Assembly: GCA_034004605.1 (NCBI GenBank)
Contig: JAVEWJ010000001.1
Location: 186,001-250,000, forward strand
DNA from: JAVEWJ01 sp034004605
GTDB lineage: Bacteria > Patescibacteriota > Gracilibacteria > UBA1369 > LOWO2-01-FULL-3
Direction: 5' to 3'
Length of the DNA: 64,000 nucleotides
The notes beneath the pieces are model-generated. The model was not told where the DNA came from. It ran no database searches and was given only the letters and a program-made list of their open reading frames with translations. A program made the translations under genes and the position numbers. Shown piece after piece: positions 1 through 8,983 of this stretch. The first letter of the stretch is position 1; every line of letters starts with the position of its first letter.

Positions 1-1127
1 CTTAAGGCAGACACGGATTCGCCCTGAGAACCTGTCGTGAGGATGAGCGTTTGTTCGTCGGGTGTGTTTTTGTGCTTTTTAATGGGCAAAACCGCACCTT
101 TTTCATATTTTATATATCCGAGTTTTTTTGCGATTGTAATCGCTTGCTCCATAGAACGACCAGAAATAAACACCTTTCGATTGTGCTTTTGTGCAAGATC
201 GATTAGTTGTTGAATTCGACCAATCAAAGACGAAAACGAGGCAACAATAAGCCTTTTTTCAGTCTTTTGAATTATACCTTCGAGAATATGACCCACTTCT
301 TCCTCGGACATCGTTTTTCCGGGTTTTAAGGCGTTTGTGGAATCCGAAAATAACGCCAATACATTTTCGTTTCCAAGGCGTTTCATTTTGTTTATCTCCG
401 CTTTTTCGTGAAGACCCGCCGGAGTATCGTCGAATTTAAAATCGCCGGTATGAACAACTTTGCCCGCAGGAGTGGTAATAACCAAGCCAACCGCATCCGG
501 AATCGAATGAGCCACACGGAAAAAATCCACCGAAAACTTTCCAGCTTTTATATGATCGTCGCTTGATACAGTCACGAGTTTTGAGAAGTTTTTGAGCTTA
601 AATTCTTCAAGCTTCTTATCGATAAGCTCCGCCGTGAATTTCGTGGTGAAAATCGTGGGATAATTCAGCTTTGGGAGAATATATGGCACGGCGCCGATGT
701 GATCGAGATGTCCGTGTGTAATGAAAATTCCCCTGATTCTGTGGCGGTTTTCTTCAAGATAGGTGACATCCGGAATCACATAATCGATTCCGAGCATATC
801 TTCATTCGGAAACTGAAATCCCATATCAACCACAATAATATCCTCTTCGTACTCTAAAACCATCATATTTTTGCCCACTTCATTGAGTCCTCCGAGAGGG
901 ATAATTTTTAAAGAGCCCTTTACAATCGGGTGTACTTTGGGCTTTGTTTGAGAAACGGGCTTCGGGGCTGATTTAAGGGGCTTTTTGCCACCAAAATTCG
1001 AACCTTTCCTAAAGTGTTTGAATGATTTGTTTTGGACTTTTAAATCCGCTTGAACCTTATTTTCGGGTTCGTTTTTGAGAGTTTTTTGATTTAAAAAACT
1101 TTTCTTAAAAAATCTTTTGAGTTCCAT
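1..1127 (-). CDS. rnj: Ribonuclease J, 3' end cut by window edge
   Basis: Metallo-beta-lactamase / beta-CASP ribonuclease of the RNase J family, which processes and degrades mRNA in the cytoplasm. About 375 codons are visible; the C-terminal part lies beyond base 1. The zinc-binding motif HGHLDH sits at about residues 138-143, after the typical segment LGGLNEVGKN at about 79-87. The visible part ends near a GSQGE motif, typical of the beta-CASP region. The first ~70 residues are a basic, low-complexity extension (Lys/Pro/Gln-rich) in front of the catalytic domain. The start is the ATG at 1125-1127. It is divergent from murD. RNase Y is also in this window, so the organism has both main Gram-positive-type decay nucleases. 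Confidence 0.93.
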   Translation of the reverse strand, partial: MELKRFFKKSFLNQKTLKNEPENKVQADLKVQNKSFKHFRKGSNFGGKKPLKSAPKPVSQTKPKVHPIVKGSLKIIPLGGLNEVGKNMMVLEYEEDIIVVDMGFQFPNEDMLGIDYVIPDVTYLEENRHRIRGIFITHGHLDHIGAVPYILPKLNYPTIFTTKFTAELIDKKLEEFKLKNFSKLVTVSSDDHIKAGKFSVDFFRVAHSIPDAVGLVITTPAGKVVHTGDFKFDDTPAGLHEKAEINKMKRLGNENVLALFSDSTNALKPGKTMSEEEVGHILEGIIQKTEKRLIVASFSSLIGRIQQLIDLAQKHNRKVFISGRSMEQAITIAKKLGYIKYEKGAVLPIKKHKNTPDEQTLILTTGSQGESVSAL

Positions 1128-1180
1128 TCTTTTGTTTTATTAACTATTATTCAGCTTTCTACTCTTGATCGCTTTATGCA

Positions 1181-1189
1181 ATTATATCA
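1181..1189 (-). promoter_or_regulatory. Extended -10 promoter for the RNase J gene
   Basis: Read on the minus strand this is TGATATAAT, a perfect TG-N-TATAAT extended -10, about 55 bases upstream of the RNase J start. No good -35 is seen. Confidence 0.5.
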
Positions 1190-1270
1190 CAAGACTCGTT
1201 TTTTGGCTAGAGAAAAAGGGACTTTAGGGGTGTCTTCGTGTTATTATTGTTGCGTTATTTAATTTTCATT

Positions 1271-2638
1271 ATGGATCAAAAATCGAAAATTTGCATTTTG
1301 GGATACGGGACTGAAGGTAAAGCCACTTTGGATTATTTGGTAAAACATGGATATGGAAATTTGACTGTGTGTGACAGGAATATTGATTTACAGGATATTT
1401 TGCCACAAGGAGTTTCTTGTAGACTGGGAGAGCATTATATGGAAGATCTTACGGACTTTGATGTGATTTTTCGCACTCCCGGCATTAGGTATTTGGATCC
1501 GCATATTCAAAGTGCGATTCTTAAAGGTGCTGAGGTAACTTCGGCCATGAAATATTTTCTAAAAATTCGAAATTGCAAAGTGGTGGGTGTTACCGGAACA
1601 AAGGGCAAAGGAACGACCTCAACACTAATTTTTGAGATGCTTAAGAAGAAATATAAAAGCGCGTATTTGGCCGGTAACATTGGCTCTTCGCCACTTGAAT
1701 TCGTTGATGAATTGACCCCGGACAGTGTTGTTGTCTTGGAAATGAGCAGTTTTCAGCTTCAGGACTTAAACTTAAGTCCTGATATTGCTGTTTTCTTAAA
1801 CACAACAAGCGATCACTTGGATTATCATGCTGATAATTTCGAATATTTGGCCGCGAAAGAAAATATTTTGGCGCACCAGGATGAAGACGGAATTCTCGTG
1901 ATAAACAAAGATTACGAGTATTCAAAATACTACAAACCGCTTGCAAAGGGCAAAATCCTCGAAGTAAGCAGAAAAGACAGGGTGGAAAATGGTGCGACCG
2001 TTCATAAAGGAAATATTGTGTTTATGAAAGACGGAGAAGAGACCGAAATTTGCCCTGTGAAAGAGATGAAACTTATCGGTTCTCACAATATTGAAAATGT
2101 GCTTCCGGCTACGAGCGTGGCGATGACCTTGGGTGTCTCCGTTTCGGATGTTGCCGAGGTGATAAGGAGCTTTTCGGGTCTTCCACATAGGCTTGAACTG
2201 GTGCGAGAACTAAAGGGAATTCGTTTTTTCAATGATTCCTTTTCTACAACACCTGAAACTTCAATGGCGGCGGTGGATTCTTTCGATGAAGACACCGTAC
2301 TTATCGCCGGAGGCTGGGAAAAAGGTTTAAATTATGAGGATTGGGCGGTGAAAATTTTGACGAAACCGAACTTAACCTGCGTGATACTGATTGGAGATAT
2401 TGCGGCGAAAATGGAATCGGCGCTTATTGAAGCCGAGAAAAAACTTGGAGATGCGATAGGTAGTCCGACAAAAATTCTAACGAGGAAAACCCTTGAAGAA
2501 GCGGTAATCGATGGCTTTGCACAGGTAAAAAAGCCCGGGGTTGTGGTAATGTCACCTGCGACTGCGAGTTTTGGTCTATTTAAAGACTATAAAGAAAGGG
2601 GACAGAAATTTCGCGATATTGTAAACGCTTTACATTAA
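1271..2638 (+). CDS. murD: UDP-N-acetylmuramoyl-L-alanine--D-glutamate ligase
   Basis: Adds D-glutamate to UDP-MurNAc-L-Ala in cytoplasmic peptidoglycan precursor synthesis. It has an N-terminal Rossmann-like domain with GYGTEGKA (about residues 11-18), the ATP-binding P-loop GVTGTKGKGT at about 106-115, the central EMSSFQL motif and the C-terminal domain with NDSFSTTPE and AGGWEKG. The product is 455 residues, normal for MurD. I take the ATG at 1271 (MDQKSK) because the upstream extension to 1238 is a short hydrophobic run starting from a less likely codon. No Shine-Dalgarno is visible. The ATP-grasp gene follows after three bases, so the two are probably co-transcribed. Confidence 0.95.
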   Translation: MDQKSKICILGYGTEGKATLDYLVKHGYGNLTVCDRNIDLQDILPQGVSCRLGEHYMEDLTDFDVIFRTPGIRYLDPHIQSAILKGAEVTSAMKYFLKIRNCKVVGVTGTKGKGTTSTLIFEMLKKKYKSAYLAGNIGSSPLEFVDELTPDSVVVLEMSSFQLQDLNLSPDIAVFLNTTSDHLDYHADNFEYLAAKENILAHQDEDGILVINKDYEYSKYYKPLAKGKILEVSRKDRVENGATVHKGNIVFMKDGEETEICPVKEMKLIGSHNIENVLPATSVAMTLGVSVSDVAEVIRSFSGLPHRLELVRELKGIRFFNDSFSTTPETSMAAVDSFDEDTVLIAGGWEKGLNYEDWAVKILTKPNLTCVILIGDIAAKMESALIEAEKKLGDAIGSPTKILTRKTLEEAVIDGFAQVKKPGVVVMSPATASFGLFKDYKERGQKFRDIVNALH

Positions 2639-2641
2639 GAA

Positions 2642-3511
2642 ATGGTACTTGGAATTTTTTATTATTCGAAAAGCGAAAGGGAAAACGAAAACTTCGCCAC
2701 CTCACGGCTTTATTTCGAAGCAAAAAAACGGGATATTGAGGTAAAATATTACAATTTTCTCAAATTTCGAATAAAAAAATCGGGAGAAATTTTTTATTGC
2801 GGTGAAAGATTTAAGGTGCCGGATTGTGTCATTATTCGGTCTGTTTTTGATTTTGAAAGCAGAAAAATAAAGAAAATATTTTCGTATTTGGAAAAATCCA
2901 AAAAAACAAAAATTTTAAATAATTTTGAGGCGAAAAAAAATGCGAAAAATAAAATTTCCACATATAACATTTTAAAGAAAAACCAAATTGATACGCCCAA
3001 AACCGTTGTTTTTAGAAAAAATTTAAATCCTCAAAAGTTGGGAAAAAATCTTGACGGTTTTCCGATTATTCTAAAAGATGCAAATCTTATGAAGGGGCTT
3101 GGGATGAGGCTTATAAAAGACCAGGCGGAACTAATTTCAGTTTTAAAAAGGAAAAAAAGAAGTCCTCACATTTTTCAGGAATTTATAAAAGAGGCAAATG
3201 GAAGTTACATGCGAGTTTTTGTGATAAAAGGGCAAGTAATTGCACACAAAGAGATCTCAAGCAACAACTCAGATATAAAAAAGTTTTCAGAAACAGGCGA
3301 AGGAAAGGAGATTTTTTCGCTCAGCAAGGAAGAAAAAAATCTTGCAATTTTAGCTACAAATTCGCTTTGCCTTGATTATTCCGGGGTTGATATTATTCGA
3401 AGTGATCGGGGCCCTCTGGTGCTTGAGGTAAACTCAAATCCTGGTTTTAAAAATCTTGAAAAATCCACCGGAAAAAATATCGCGGGGAAAATTATCGAGT
3501 CTACTTTTTAG
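2642..3511 (+). CDS. RimK-like ATP-grasp ligase
   Basis: A 289-residue ATP-grasp protein of the RimK / alpha-L-glutamate ligase type. Visible are the nucleotide-binding lobe around FPIILKDANLMKGLGMRLIKD and HIFQEFIKE, and the metal-binding C-terminal motif LEVNSNPGF. Family members use ATP to make amide bonds between a carboxylate (often glutamate) and an amine; the substrate here cannot be read from sequence. It begins three bases after the murD stop, so it is most likely in one transcript with murD. That hints at cell-wall precursor or peptide modification, but RimK homologues also modify ribosomal proteins and cofactors. Confidence 0.75.
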   Translation: MVLGIFYYSKSERENENFATSRLYFEAKKRDIEVKYYNFLKFRIKKSGEIFYCGERFKVPDCVIIRSVFDFESRKIKKIFSYLEKSKKTKILNNFEAKKNAKNKISTYNILKKNQIDTPKTVVFRKNLNPQKLGKNLDGFPIILKDANLMKGLGMRLIKDQAELISVLKRKKRSPHIFQEFIKEANGSYMRVFVIKGQVIAHKEISSNNSDIKKFSETGEGKEIFSLSKEEKNLAILATNSLCLDYSGVDIIRSDRGPLVLEVNSNPGFKNLEKSTGKNIAGKIIESTF

Positions 3512-3513
3512 AT

Positions 3514-4998
3514 TTAGGCTTTTTTAAGCATTTTCAGAGTATCCTTGTCCACCGCTTTTGTGAGAAAAATTACGGCAAAATACACCGTTGCACCAATTGG
3601 AATCATTGGAAGGATGTCGAGATAGCCCATAATCGGGAAAAGCAATTTTTGAGATACAAGGAGAGAGCCTCCCATAATGAGCGATGCGAAAACAACCTTG
3701 CCGAAAACCTTGAAATCTAGGCTGAATGGAAGCTCTTTTTTCGCAAAATAATAATTGAAAATCAGTACAAATAGTTGGCTTAATACGCTTGTGATTGCGG
3801 CACCTCGAAAACCGATCAGTGGGATTAAAAGCGCGTTTCCGGCAACATTAAAAACAACACAGGCGGCGTTTATATAGAGGAGCTTTGTTTGTTTGTTTAA
3901 AGCGATAAGGACGAATGCGAAAAGCACGTTCAAAAATTGAAAAAGAATAGTAAAAATAAGTATTTTAAGGGCCGCATCGGAGCCGAAGAATCCTATTTCA
4001 GGATTTGAAACGAATTTATCATCGGCGACAAGGTGTGTTGCGGAAGTGGCTAAAACAAGGGTTGCGACCACCATGGGAACAGAAAGCATCGAAAGAAATG
4101 AAAAAGATTGTTTTATGATAGTTTTATATCTTTCGCTTTTGGCTTCTATTTCACGAGTAAGTACAGGAAGCACGGAATTCATAAAATACAACGGAAGAAC
4201 GGTGAATTGCTCGAGAGTTTTCATAGCGACTCCGTAAAGACCGACTTCCTGCTGGCCTCTGATGAAAGAAATCATAATGGAATCAACTCGAAAATAGAGA
4301 GTGTTTAAAAATAGTGCAATGCCGTAGGGAAGCGATTTTACAAGTACATCTTTCCATAAATCAAAATCGAACCTGTATACCAGGGGAGTAATTTTTCTCA
4401 CAAAATGATCCGTGAAAAAAATCGTGCCGAGAGTGCCCACGGTGCCTGCAAAAATAAGCATATAGAAGCCAAAATCGCTAGTCTCCGGGATGCCGTAAAT
4501 CACGATATATCCCATAAAGGCGACCGAGATAATTTTCCCGATAATAAGTCCTATTGAGGCAAGATGCATTTTGAGCTTGGCCTGAAGAACGCTTGTGGTG
4601 GTTCCGTTTATAATTGTAAGAATTGTGGTAAAAGAGGCTATAATCACACCTACGGGAATTTTAGTGTCCTCGTATCTCGGTATAAAAAAGACTATAGTGG
4701 AGGCAAGCGCCATAGATAAAAACACCATAATAGTTCTAAGAGAGAGGATGTTTCCGATAATTTTCGGAATATCGGCTTTGTCTTTGGACATTTCGCGAAC
4801 GGCAATCGTAAAAAGTCCGAGGTCCGCGGTGATGCCGAAGAAAGCCAAATATTCGTATATTAACACATATTCTCCATAGCTTTCGAGAGAGAGGTAGTTT
4901 GTGCAGATTTTTACTACCATAAGCCCCAAAAGAGCAATCGCAATCTTGCCGACGAATTGGGATACAGTATTGGTTAGAATTTTTCGCGCGGTTGACAT
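3514..4998 (-). CDS. Polysaccharide / lipid-linked oligosaccharide flippase (MOP superfamily)
   Basis: A 494-residue polytopic membrane protein with roughly a dozen or more hydrophobic segments and the Polysacc_synt (Wzx-like) pattern: an N-terminal segment with LTNTVSQFVGK, then GLFTIAVREMSKDK, and a mid-protein YFRVDSIMISFIRGQQEVGLYGVA motif typical of Wzx/MOP flippases. These proteins turn lipid-linked glycans across the cytoplasmic membrane. It might serve surface polysaccharide export or lipid II (MurJ-like), but the motifs favour Wzx. It converges with the ATP-grasp gene, two bases apart, and diverges from prfB, whose -35 overlaps its start codon. Confidence 0.85.
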   Translation of the reverse strand: MSTARKILTNTVSQFVGKIAIALLGLMVVKICTNYLSLESYGEYVLIYEYLAFFGITADLGLFTIAVREMSKDKADIPKIIGNILSLRTIMVFLSMALASTIVFFIPRYEDTKIPVGVIIASFTTILTIINGTTTSVLQAKLKMHLASIGLIIGKIISVAFMGYIVIYGIPETSDFGFYMLIFAGTVGTLGTIFFTDHFVRKITPLVYRFDFDLWKDVLVKSLPYGIALFLNTLYFRVDSIMISFIRGQQEVGLYGVAMKTLEQFTVLPLYFMNSVLPVLTREIEAKSERYKTIIKQSFSFLSMLSVPMVVATLVLATSATHLVADDKFVSNPEIGFFGSDAALKILIFTILFQFLNVLFAFVLIALNKQTKLLYINAACVVFNVAGNALLIPLIGFRGAAITSVLSQLFVLIFNYYFAKKELPFSLDFKVFGKVVFASLIMGGSLLVSQKLLFPIMGYLDILPMIPIGATVYFAVIFLTKAVDKDTLKMLKKA

Positions 4999-5020
4999 TT
5001 GTATTTGTGCACTTGATAAT
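4992..5020 (+). promoter_or_regulatory. Sigma70-type promoter of prfB
   Basis: TTGACA (4992-4997), 17-base spacer, GATAAT (5015-5020), 25 bases before the prfB ATG. The -35 overlaps the start codon of the divergent flippase gene, so the two transcription units may interfere. Confidence 0.75.
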
Positions 5021-5044
5021 AACGGGGAAATATTACCCTTGTTT

Positions 5045-6133
5045 ATGCACGAAATAAAGGCGGAATTGGAGAAACTAAAAGAGTTTATCGATAAGGCTTA
5101 TGCCACTCAAAATATCGAGGATAAAAAGCACGAAATCATTCAGATGAATATTTTGATGGCTGAGGAAGGTTTTTGGAACGATCCGGAAAAAGCCGCTGAA
5201 GTTAGTCAAAAAGCCTCAAACTTAAAAGACCATGTCGAAAACTGGGATAGATTAAAAAATGAATGTGATTTACTACTTGAAATGATACCTTCAATACACC
5301 CTGAAGAAGACCCCGAAGGTGCTTTAGAGTTTAAAAGAATGGTAACAGAGCTTTCAAAAAAATGGAGAATTATTGAAGTCGAAACATTTTTAAGCGGAAG
5401 ATATGATAATAGGAATGCAATTTTTTCAATACATTCAGGAACAGGAGGCACGGATGCCGAGGATTTTGCGGAAATATTAATGCGAATGTATATGAGATAT
5501 GCTGAAAAGCGCGGATTTTTGGTTGAAATAATTGACAAAACTGTGGGAGATGAGGCGGGAATAAAGAGTTGTTCTTTTATTGTGAAGGGGAGATTTGCTT
5601 ATGGCTATCTTAAGGGAGAATCGGGCGTACATCGATTGGTTCGGCTTTCTCCGTTCAACTCAAAACATACAAGGGAAACTTCTTTCGCGCTTGTCGAAAT
5701 TATGCCGGAAGTGCATTTAAGCGATAAAATCGATATTTCGCCGGACGATATTCGGGTGGATGTGTTTCGGTCCGGTGGAAGCGGTGGACAAAGTGTAAAC
5801 AAGACCGATTCGGCTGTGAGACTTACGCATATTCCTACGGGCATTGTTGTAAAATGCCAAAATGAGAGAAGTCAAATTCAAAACCGAGAACAGGCTATGG
5901 CAGTTCTAAAATCAAGGCTTGCTGTACTTATGGAAGAAAAACATGCCAAGGAACTTTCTGAAATAAAAGGTGAAAAAGTGGAAATGTCTTGGGGAAATCA
6001 AAGAAGATCTTATGTGATTCATCCATACAAAATGGTGAAGGATCACCTGACCGGATATGAAGAAAGCAACCCCGAGCGAGTATTTGACGGGGAAATCGAC
6101 GGGTTTATTGAGGCGGAATTAAAAAAAGCGTAA
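5045..6133 (+). CDS. prfB: Peptide chain release factor 2
   Basis: Class I release factor that recognises UGA/UAA stops and triggers peptide release on the ribosome. The SPF anticodon-like tripeptide (RLSPFNS) identifies it as RF2 rather than RF1 (PxT). The catalytic GGQ follows in GGSGGQSVNK. I start at ATG 5045 (MHEIKAEL), giving 362 residues, the usual RF2 length; the open frame upstream is not RF2-like and overlaps the promoter. The frame is continuous, so the in-frame UGA and +1 programmed frameshift that autoregulate RF2 in many bacteria are absent. A functional RF2 supports use of UGA as a stop in this genome. Confidence 0.96.
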   Translation: MHEIKAELEKLKEFIDKAYATQNIEDKKHEIIQMNILMAEEGFWNDPEKAAEVSQKASNLKDHVENWDRLKNECDLLLEMIPSIHPEEDPEGALEFKRMVTELSKKWRIIEVETFLSGRYDNRNAIFSIHSGTGGTDAEDFAEILMRMYMRYAEKRGFLVEIIDKTVGDEAGIKSCSFIVKGRFAYGYLKGESGVHRLVRLSPFNSKHTRETSFALVEIMPEVHLSDKIDISPDDIRVDVFRSGGSGGQSVNKTDSAVRLTHIPTGIVVKCQNERSQIQNREQAMAVLKSRLAVLMEEKHAKELSEIKGEKVEMSWGNQRRSYVIHPYKMVKDHLTGYEESNPERVFDGEIDGFIEAELKKA

Positions 6134-6245
6134 ATTTTATGATTTGTTGTTTTGAAGTATTTCAAAGGATAAGTGTTCCTAAAACTTCTCAAACATAAGC
6201 AATTAAAACACTTCTTGGAAAGAATTGTGCCTTTTTCAGAATTTT

Positions 6246-6668
6246 TTATGATTGTTTTTCAATGCTACCGTGGATGTAAGCCCGTGTTTCTTGTATGGAT
6301 CGGTCTTCAATAAATCCCAAAATTTCTTGTAAGAAAGGTTTTATGTTTTCCGTATTGTCCGTTAAGAAAAATGTATCAATGCTCTTTGGATTATATTTAG
6401 CAAGTTTAGAAAACTTTTCGTTTGCATGAATTGCTTTAACCTTTTCGTTTATTTTGCTTAGACGTCTAATGAAAACTGCTTGCTTTGCTTGAGTTGATGA
6501 ATTTGTTTCAATTTTCATCAAATATCCCAAACATAAATCCAGCTCTTCCATTAAAGAAAATCCGGATGGATCTTCGTTCAATATTTTTAACAAGGATTCT
6601 TTTAGCTTATCTTTTGCTTCTTGAGGGCTTATTTCAGGAGGATTATCGGGTCTAATGAGTTTTCGCAT
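6246..6668 (-). CDS. Unknown small helical protein
   Basis: A 140-residue, charged, soluble protein predicted to be mostly helical; I recognise no family. No signal peptide or membrane segment is seen. It lies 10 bases downstream of the equally unknown 136-residue gene (6679-7089) on the same strand, so the two form an apparent two-gene operon driven from the divergent promoter region at 7106-7139. Ends near residue 140 with a Lys/Gln-rich tail. Base composition is like the neighbours. Confidence 0.7.
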   Translation of the reverse strand: MRKLIRPDNPPEISPQEAKDKLKESLLKILNEDPSGFSLMEELDLCLGYLMKIETNSSTQAKQAVFIRRLSKINEKVKAIHANEKFSKLAKYNPKSIDTFFLTDNTENIKPFLQEILGFIEDRSIQETRAYIHGSIEKQS

Positions 6669-6678
6669 GATTTATTTA

Positions 6679-7089
6679 TTAATAAGATGATATTACTTTC
6701 AAAAGTGAAGTTTTGAACTCCAAATAGCCAACTTTGACAATCTCGTCGCACCTTTCAAATGTTTCTATGTTTGCCATCCATGTACCCGATATGGGTAAAT
6801 CCGGCTCTCGTGCTTGCATTGAATCAAGCATTGTGAAAAATTGGTCAAAAAACCTTCTTACTTCTTGTGAAACGTCCGTCAAACTTCTTGCTTCTTGTGA
6901 AACGTCCTTGAATATGTTTTTATAAAAAGAAGTTGTGTCAAACTCTTCATTTCTCATAAATCCCGCACCTAAAGCCACTCGATAACCATTTTTTTCAAAG
7001 GCGGTGGACTTTATAAATTTATTCGGTATTGATACCGATACATATGGTTGACCAAAATTCACTTCAACAAGATATAAATTATCGCTCAT
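6679..7089 (-). CDS. Unknown protein with internal tandem repeat
   Basis: A 136-residue protein of no recognised family. The N-terminal half looks like a beta-rich segment (NLYLVEVNFGQPYVSVSIP), the second half is helical. A 30-base imperfect tandem duplication (6851-6910) produces the peptide repeat DVSQEARSLT / DVSQEVRRFF. First gene of a probable two-gene operon with 6246-6668. Its promoter (TTTACA, 17 bases, TAATAT on the minus strand) overlaps that of the divergent gene at 7158. Confidence 0.7.
   Translation of the reverse strand: MSDNLYLVEVNFGQPYVSVSIPNKFIKSTAFEKNGYRVALGAGFMRNEEFDTTSFYKNIFKDVSQEARSLTDVSQEVRRFFDQFFTMLDSMQAREPDLPISGTWMANIETFERCDEIVKVGYLEFKTSLLKVISSY
6851..6910. repeat. 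30-bp imperfect tandem duplication in a coding region
   Basis: Two 30-base units (6851-6880 and 6881-6910) sharing an identical 17-base core, starting at 6861 and again at 6891. In frame within 6679-7089, duplicating a DVSQE(A/V)R peptide. Confidence 0.75.
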
Positions 7090-7105
7090 TTTTACTTGAT
7101 TACGC

Positions 7106-7139
7106 TTGATATATTACAACATTTGTGGTATATTGTAAA
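7106..7139. promoter_or_regulatory. Two overlapping divergent promoters
   Basis: Plus strand: TTGATA (7106-7111), 17 bases, TATATT (7129-7134), for the gene at 7158. Minus strand: TTTACA (read from 7139 to 7134), 17 bases, TAATAT (7116 to 7111), for the gene ending upstream at 7089. Each -35 touches the -10 of the other, so polymerase binding in the two directions should be mutually exclusive. Confidence 0.65.
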
Positions 7140-7157
7140 GATGTTTAATTTGTATAT

Positions 7158-8348
7158 ATGACAAATGTGGAAAATTCAAACAGGATTGAGGCGGGGTATT
7201 TGCTTAGCAATACAAGTTTATCCGCTGAAAAAGATGGTGAAAGCTATATAATTTTCGATGCACTTACGATGGATAATATGCCTGAATATTTGCATGAAGA
7301 TGCTGTTTACTCGGAAGCGATTGAACTTGTAGAAAAAACGCTTGGGGCGGGAATAAAACCGTATTTTGTTGTGGATAAAAAATATATAAAAACATTGATG
7401 AAGCAAGGATTAAAGCCTGGGTCTGATCTTGGAAATTCGATTGTTTCATCCAAAGGAAGTGAAATTTTAAATTTAAGGCTGAATGTGGATTTAAAAAATA
7501 TTGGAGAAAACGATGTTGTCGTTGTTGTGAAAAATCCTGAAAGTTTTGTGTTTCAGCCGAAAATAGTATCAAAAGACGGTAAAGCGAGATTTTACGGAGC
7601 GGTTAGCTTAAAAAGGAAATTAAATCCTGAGGATCTTTTGGTTTTTGAGGCGAGGGATTTTAGTAAAGAAGTAGAAGAAAGAGAGAGTGGGGAAGAAGGA
7701 GCGTTTACCAGAGATATAAGACTGGAAACCGGAAAAGATGTGGCCCACCTGATGGGGGAAACCGTGCCTATTTCACGTGAAGATTCTTCAGTTCAGAATC
7801 TTTATGACAGAGTACTTGCAGAAACACAGGAAATAAAGCCCAAAGAAACTGATGAAATGGAAGGCCGAGTTAATACGATCGTTTTTCAGTTGTCTGGAGC
7901 CTTGGAGGATTCCGTTTTGCAAAGATATGATTTTGGGATTTTGGATACTTATGAAGAAAAAATATATGATTTGATTTTATTTCCCGATGAATATTTTGAT
8001 GTAAGCGGCTTTACGGGAAAGCAGTTTGTACAGGTGAGAGTGCTTTTGGAAGAAAAGATTGAACCACTTAAAATGTTTGCACGACACTGCAAATTATTGA
8101 CTGCAAGAGCAAGAGGAATCAATTTAAATACAAACTCGGATTTTGATGTAGACTTAGCGGGATTATCAGGAAAAGAAGCCTCTTTATTGTACGGTATCGT
8201 ATCTTCGGATAAAAAAGTCGATAAAGTTTTTCTGGAAGAAGTTTTGGCTTTGAAAAAAGAATTGCAGGAAGAGGGCTTTAAATATTCTTATGATTACATT
8301 AAAAGATTCTTGAATTATTATCTTGATAAGGTGCGTGGTCTTGTTTAA
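7158..8348 (+). CDS. Unknown 396-residue protein
   Basis: A soluble, acidic protein with no family I recognise. The first ~170 residues look alpha/beta (ISFDAL-like strands, IENDVVVVVKNPESFVFQPK), the rest is helical and charged (about residues 175-396). No signal peptide or membrane segment. The start ATG at 7158 has no Shine-Dalgarno but follows a good promoter, about 17 bases downstream of the expected transcription start. It is divergent from the two-gene unit 6246-7089, which may be functionally linked. Confidence 0.75.
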   Translation: MTNVENSNRIEAGYLLSNTSLSAEKDGESYIIFDALTMDNMPEYLHEDAVYSEAIELVEKTLGAGIKPYFVVDKKYIKTLMKQGLKPGSDLGNSIVSSKGSEILNLRLNVDLKNIGENDVVVVVKNPESFVFQPKIVSKDGKARFYGAVSLKRKLNPEDLLVFEARDFSKEVEERESGEEGAFTRDIRLETGKDVAHLMGETVPISREDSSVQNLYDRVLAETQEIKPKETDEMEGRVNTIVFQLSGALEDSVLQRYDFGILDTYEEKIYDLILFPDEYFDVSGFTGKQFVQVRVLLEEKIEPLKMFARHCKLLTARARGINLNTNSDFDVDLAGLSGKEASLLYGIVSSDKKVDKVFLEEVLALKKELQEEGFKYSYDYIKRFLNYYLDKVRGLV

Positions 8349-8387
8349 TTGTTGAGTAGAAATATTGTTTTGTATATTTATTAAATC

Positions 8388-8416
8388 TTGCGAATAATAT
8401 AATTAAGGGCTAGAAT
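8388..8416 (+). promoter_or_regulatory. Sigma70-type promoter of def
   Basis: TTGCGA (8388-8393), 17-base spacer, TAGAAT (8411-8416), 20 bases before the def ATG. Confidence 0.65.
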
Positions 8417-8436
8417 TAGAGCTGTTTAAAATTATT

Positions 8437-8913
8437 ATGAAGAAACTGGAAATACTTACAGGAAGTGAAAACCCGATACTTCGTGCGAAAGCGGGAAAGA
8501 TTTCCGTTTTTGATGCGAAACTTAAGGCCCTCGCTTCCGCAATGAAAAAAACGATGAAAGAGTCAAATGGGCTTGGTCTTGCTGCTCCGCAAATCGGGAA
8601 AAGCATAAGAATGTTTACAATGATTTACAATTTCAAACAAAAAGATGAAACGGTGCTAACTGTAATTAATCCAGAAATTTTGGCTGTAAGCGAAGATTTG
8701 TGCATAGATGACGAAGGATGCTTGAGTCTTCCCGGCATTTGGAAAAAAGTGAAAAGACCATGTGAAATTCAGGTGAAATTTTATGATATAAACGGTGCGC
8801 TTATGAAAATGACTTTAAGCGGCCTTAATGCTCGAGAATTTTTGCATGAAAACGATCATTTGGACGGAGTGCTTTTTATTGACAGGGTGGAGGAAAGAGT
8901 CTTTGAAGCGTGA
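8437..8913 (+). CDS. def: Peptide deformylase
   Basis: Removes the N-formyl group from nascent proteins; a metal-dependent (Fe2+/Zn2+) cytoplasmic enzyme acting at the ribosome. All three motifs are present: GLGLAAPQIG (motif 1), EGCLSLPG (motif 2, with the metal-binding Cys) and HENDHLDG (motif 3, with the two His ligands and the catalytic Glu). 158 residues, the usual length. It ends in TGA, direct evidence that UGA is a stop here. Followed by a hairpin terminator shared with the convergent gene. Confidence 0.97.
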   Translation: MKKLEILTGSENPILRAKAGKISVFDAKLKALASAMKKTMKESNGLGLAAPQIGKSIRMFTMIYNFKQKDETVLTVINPEILAVSEDLCIDDEGCLSLPGIWKKVKRPCEIQVKFYDINGALMKMTLSGLNAREFLHENDHLDGVLFIDRVEERVFEA

Positions 8914-8983
8914 AGGGATTAGGGGATAAAGAGAGATTATATTTTTCGTTTTTTTGTGTAGACAGCCTATTTATTGAGAATAA

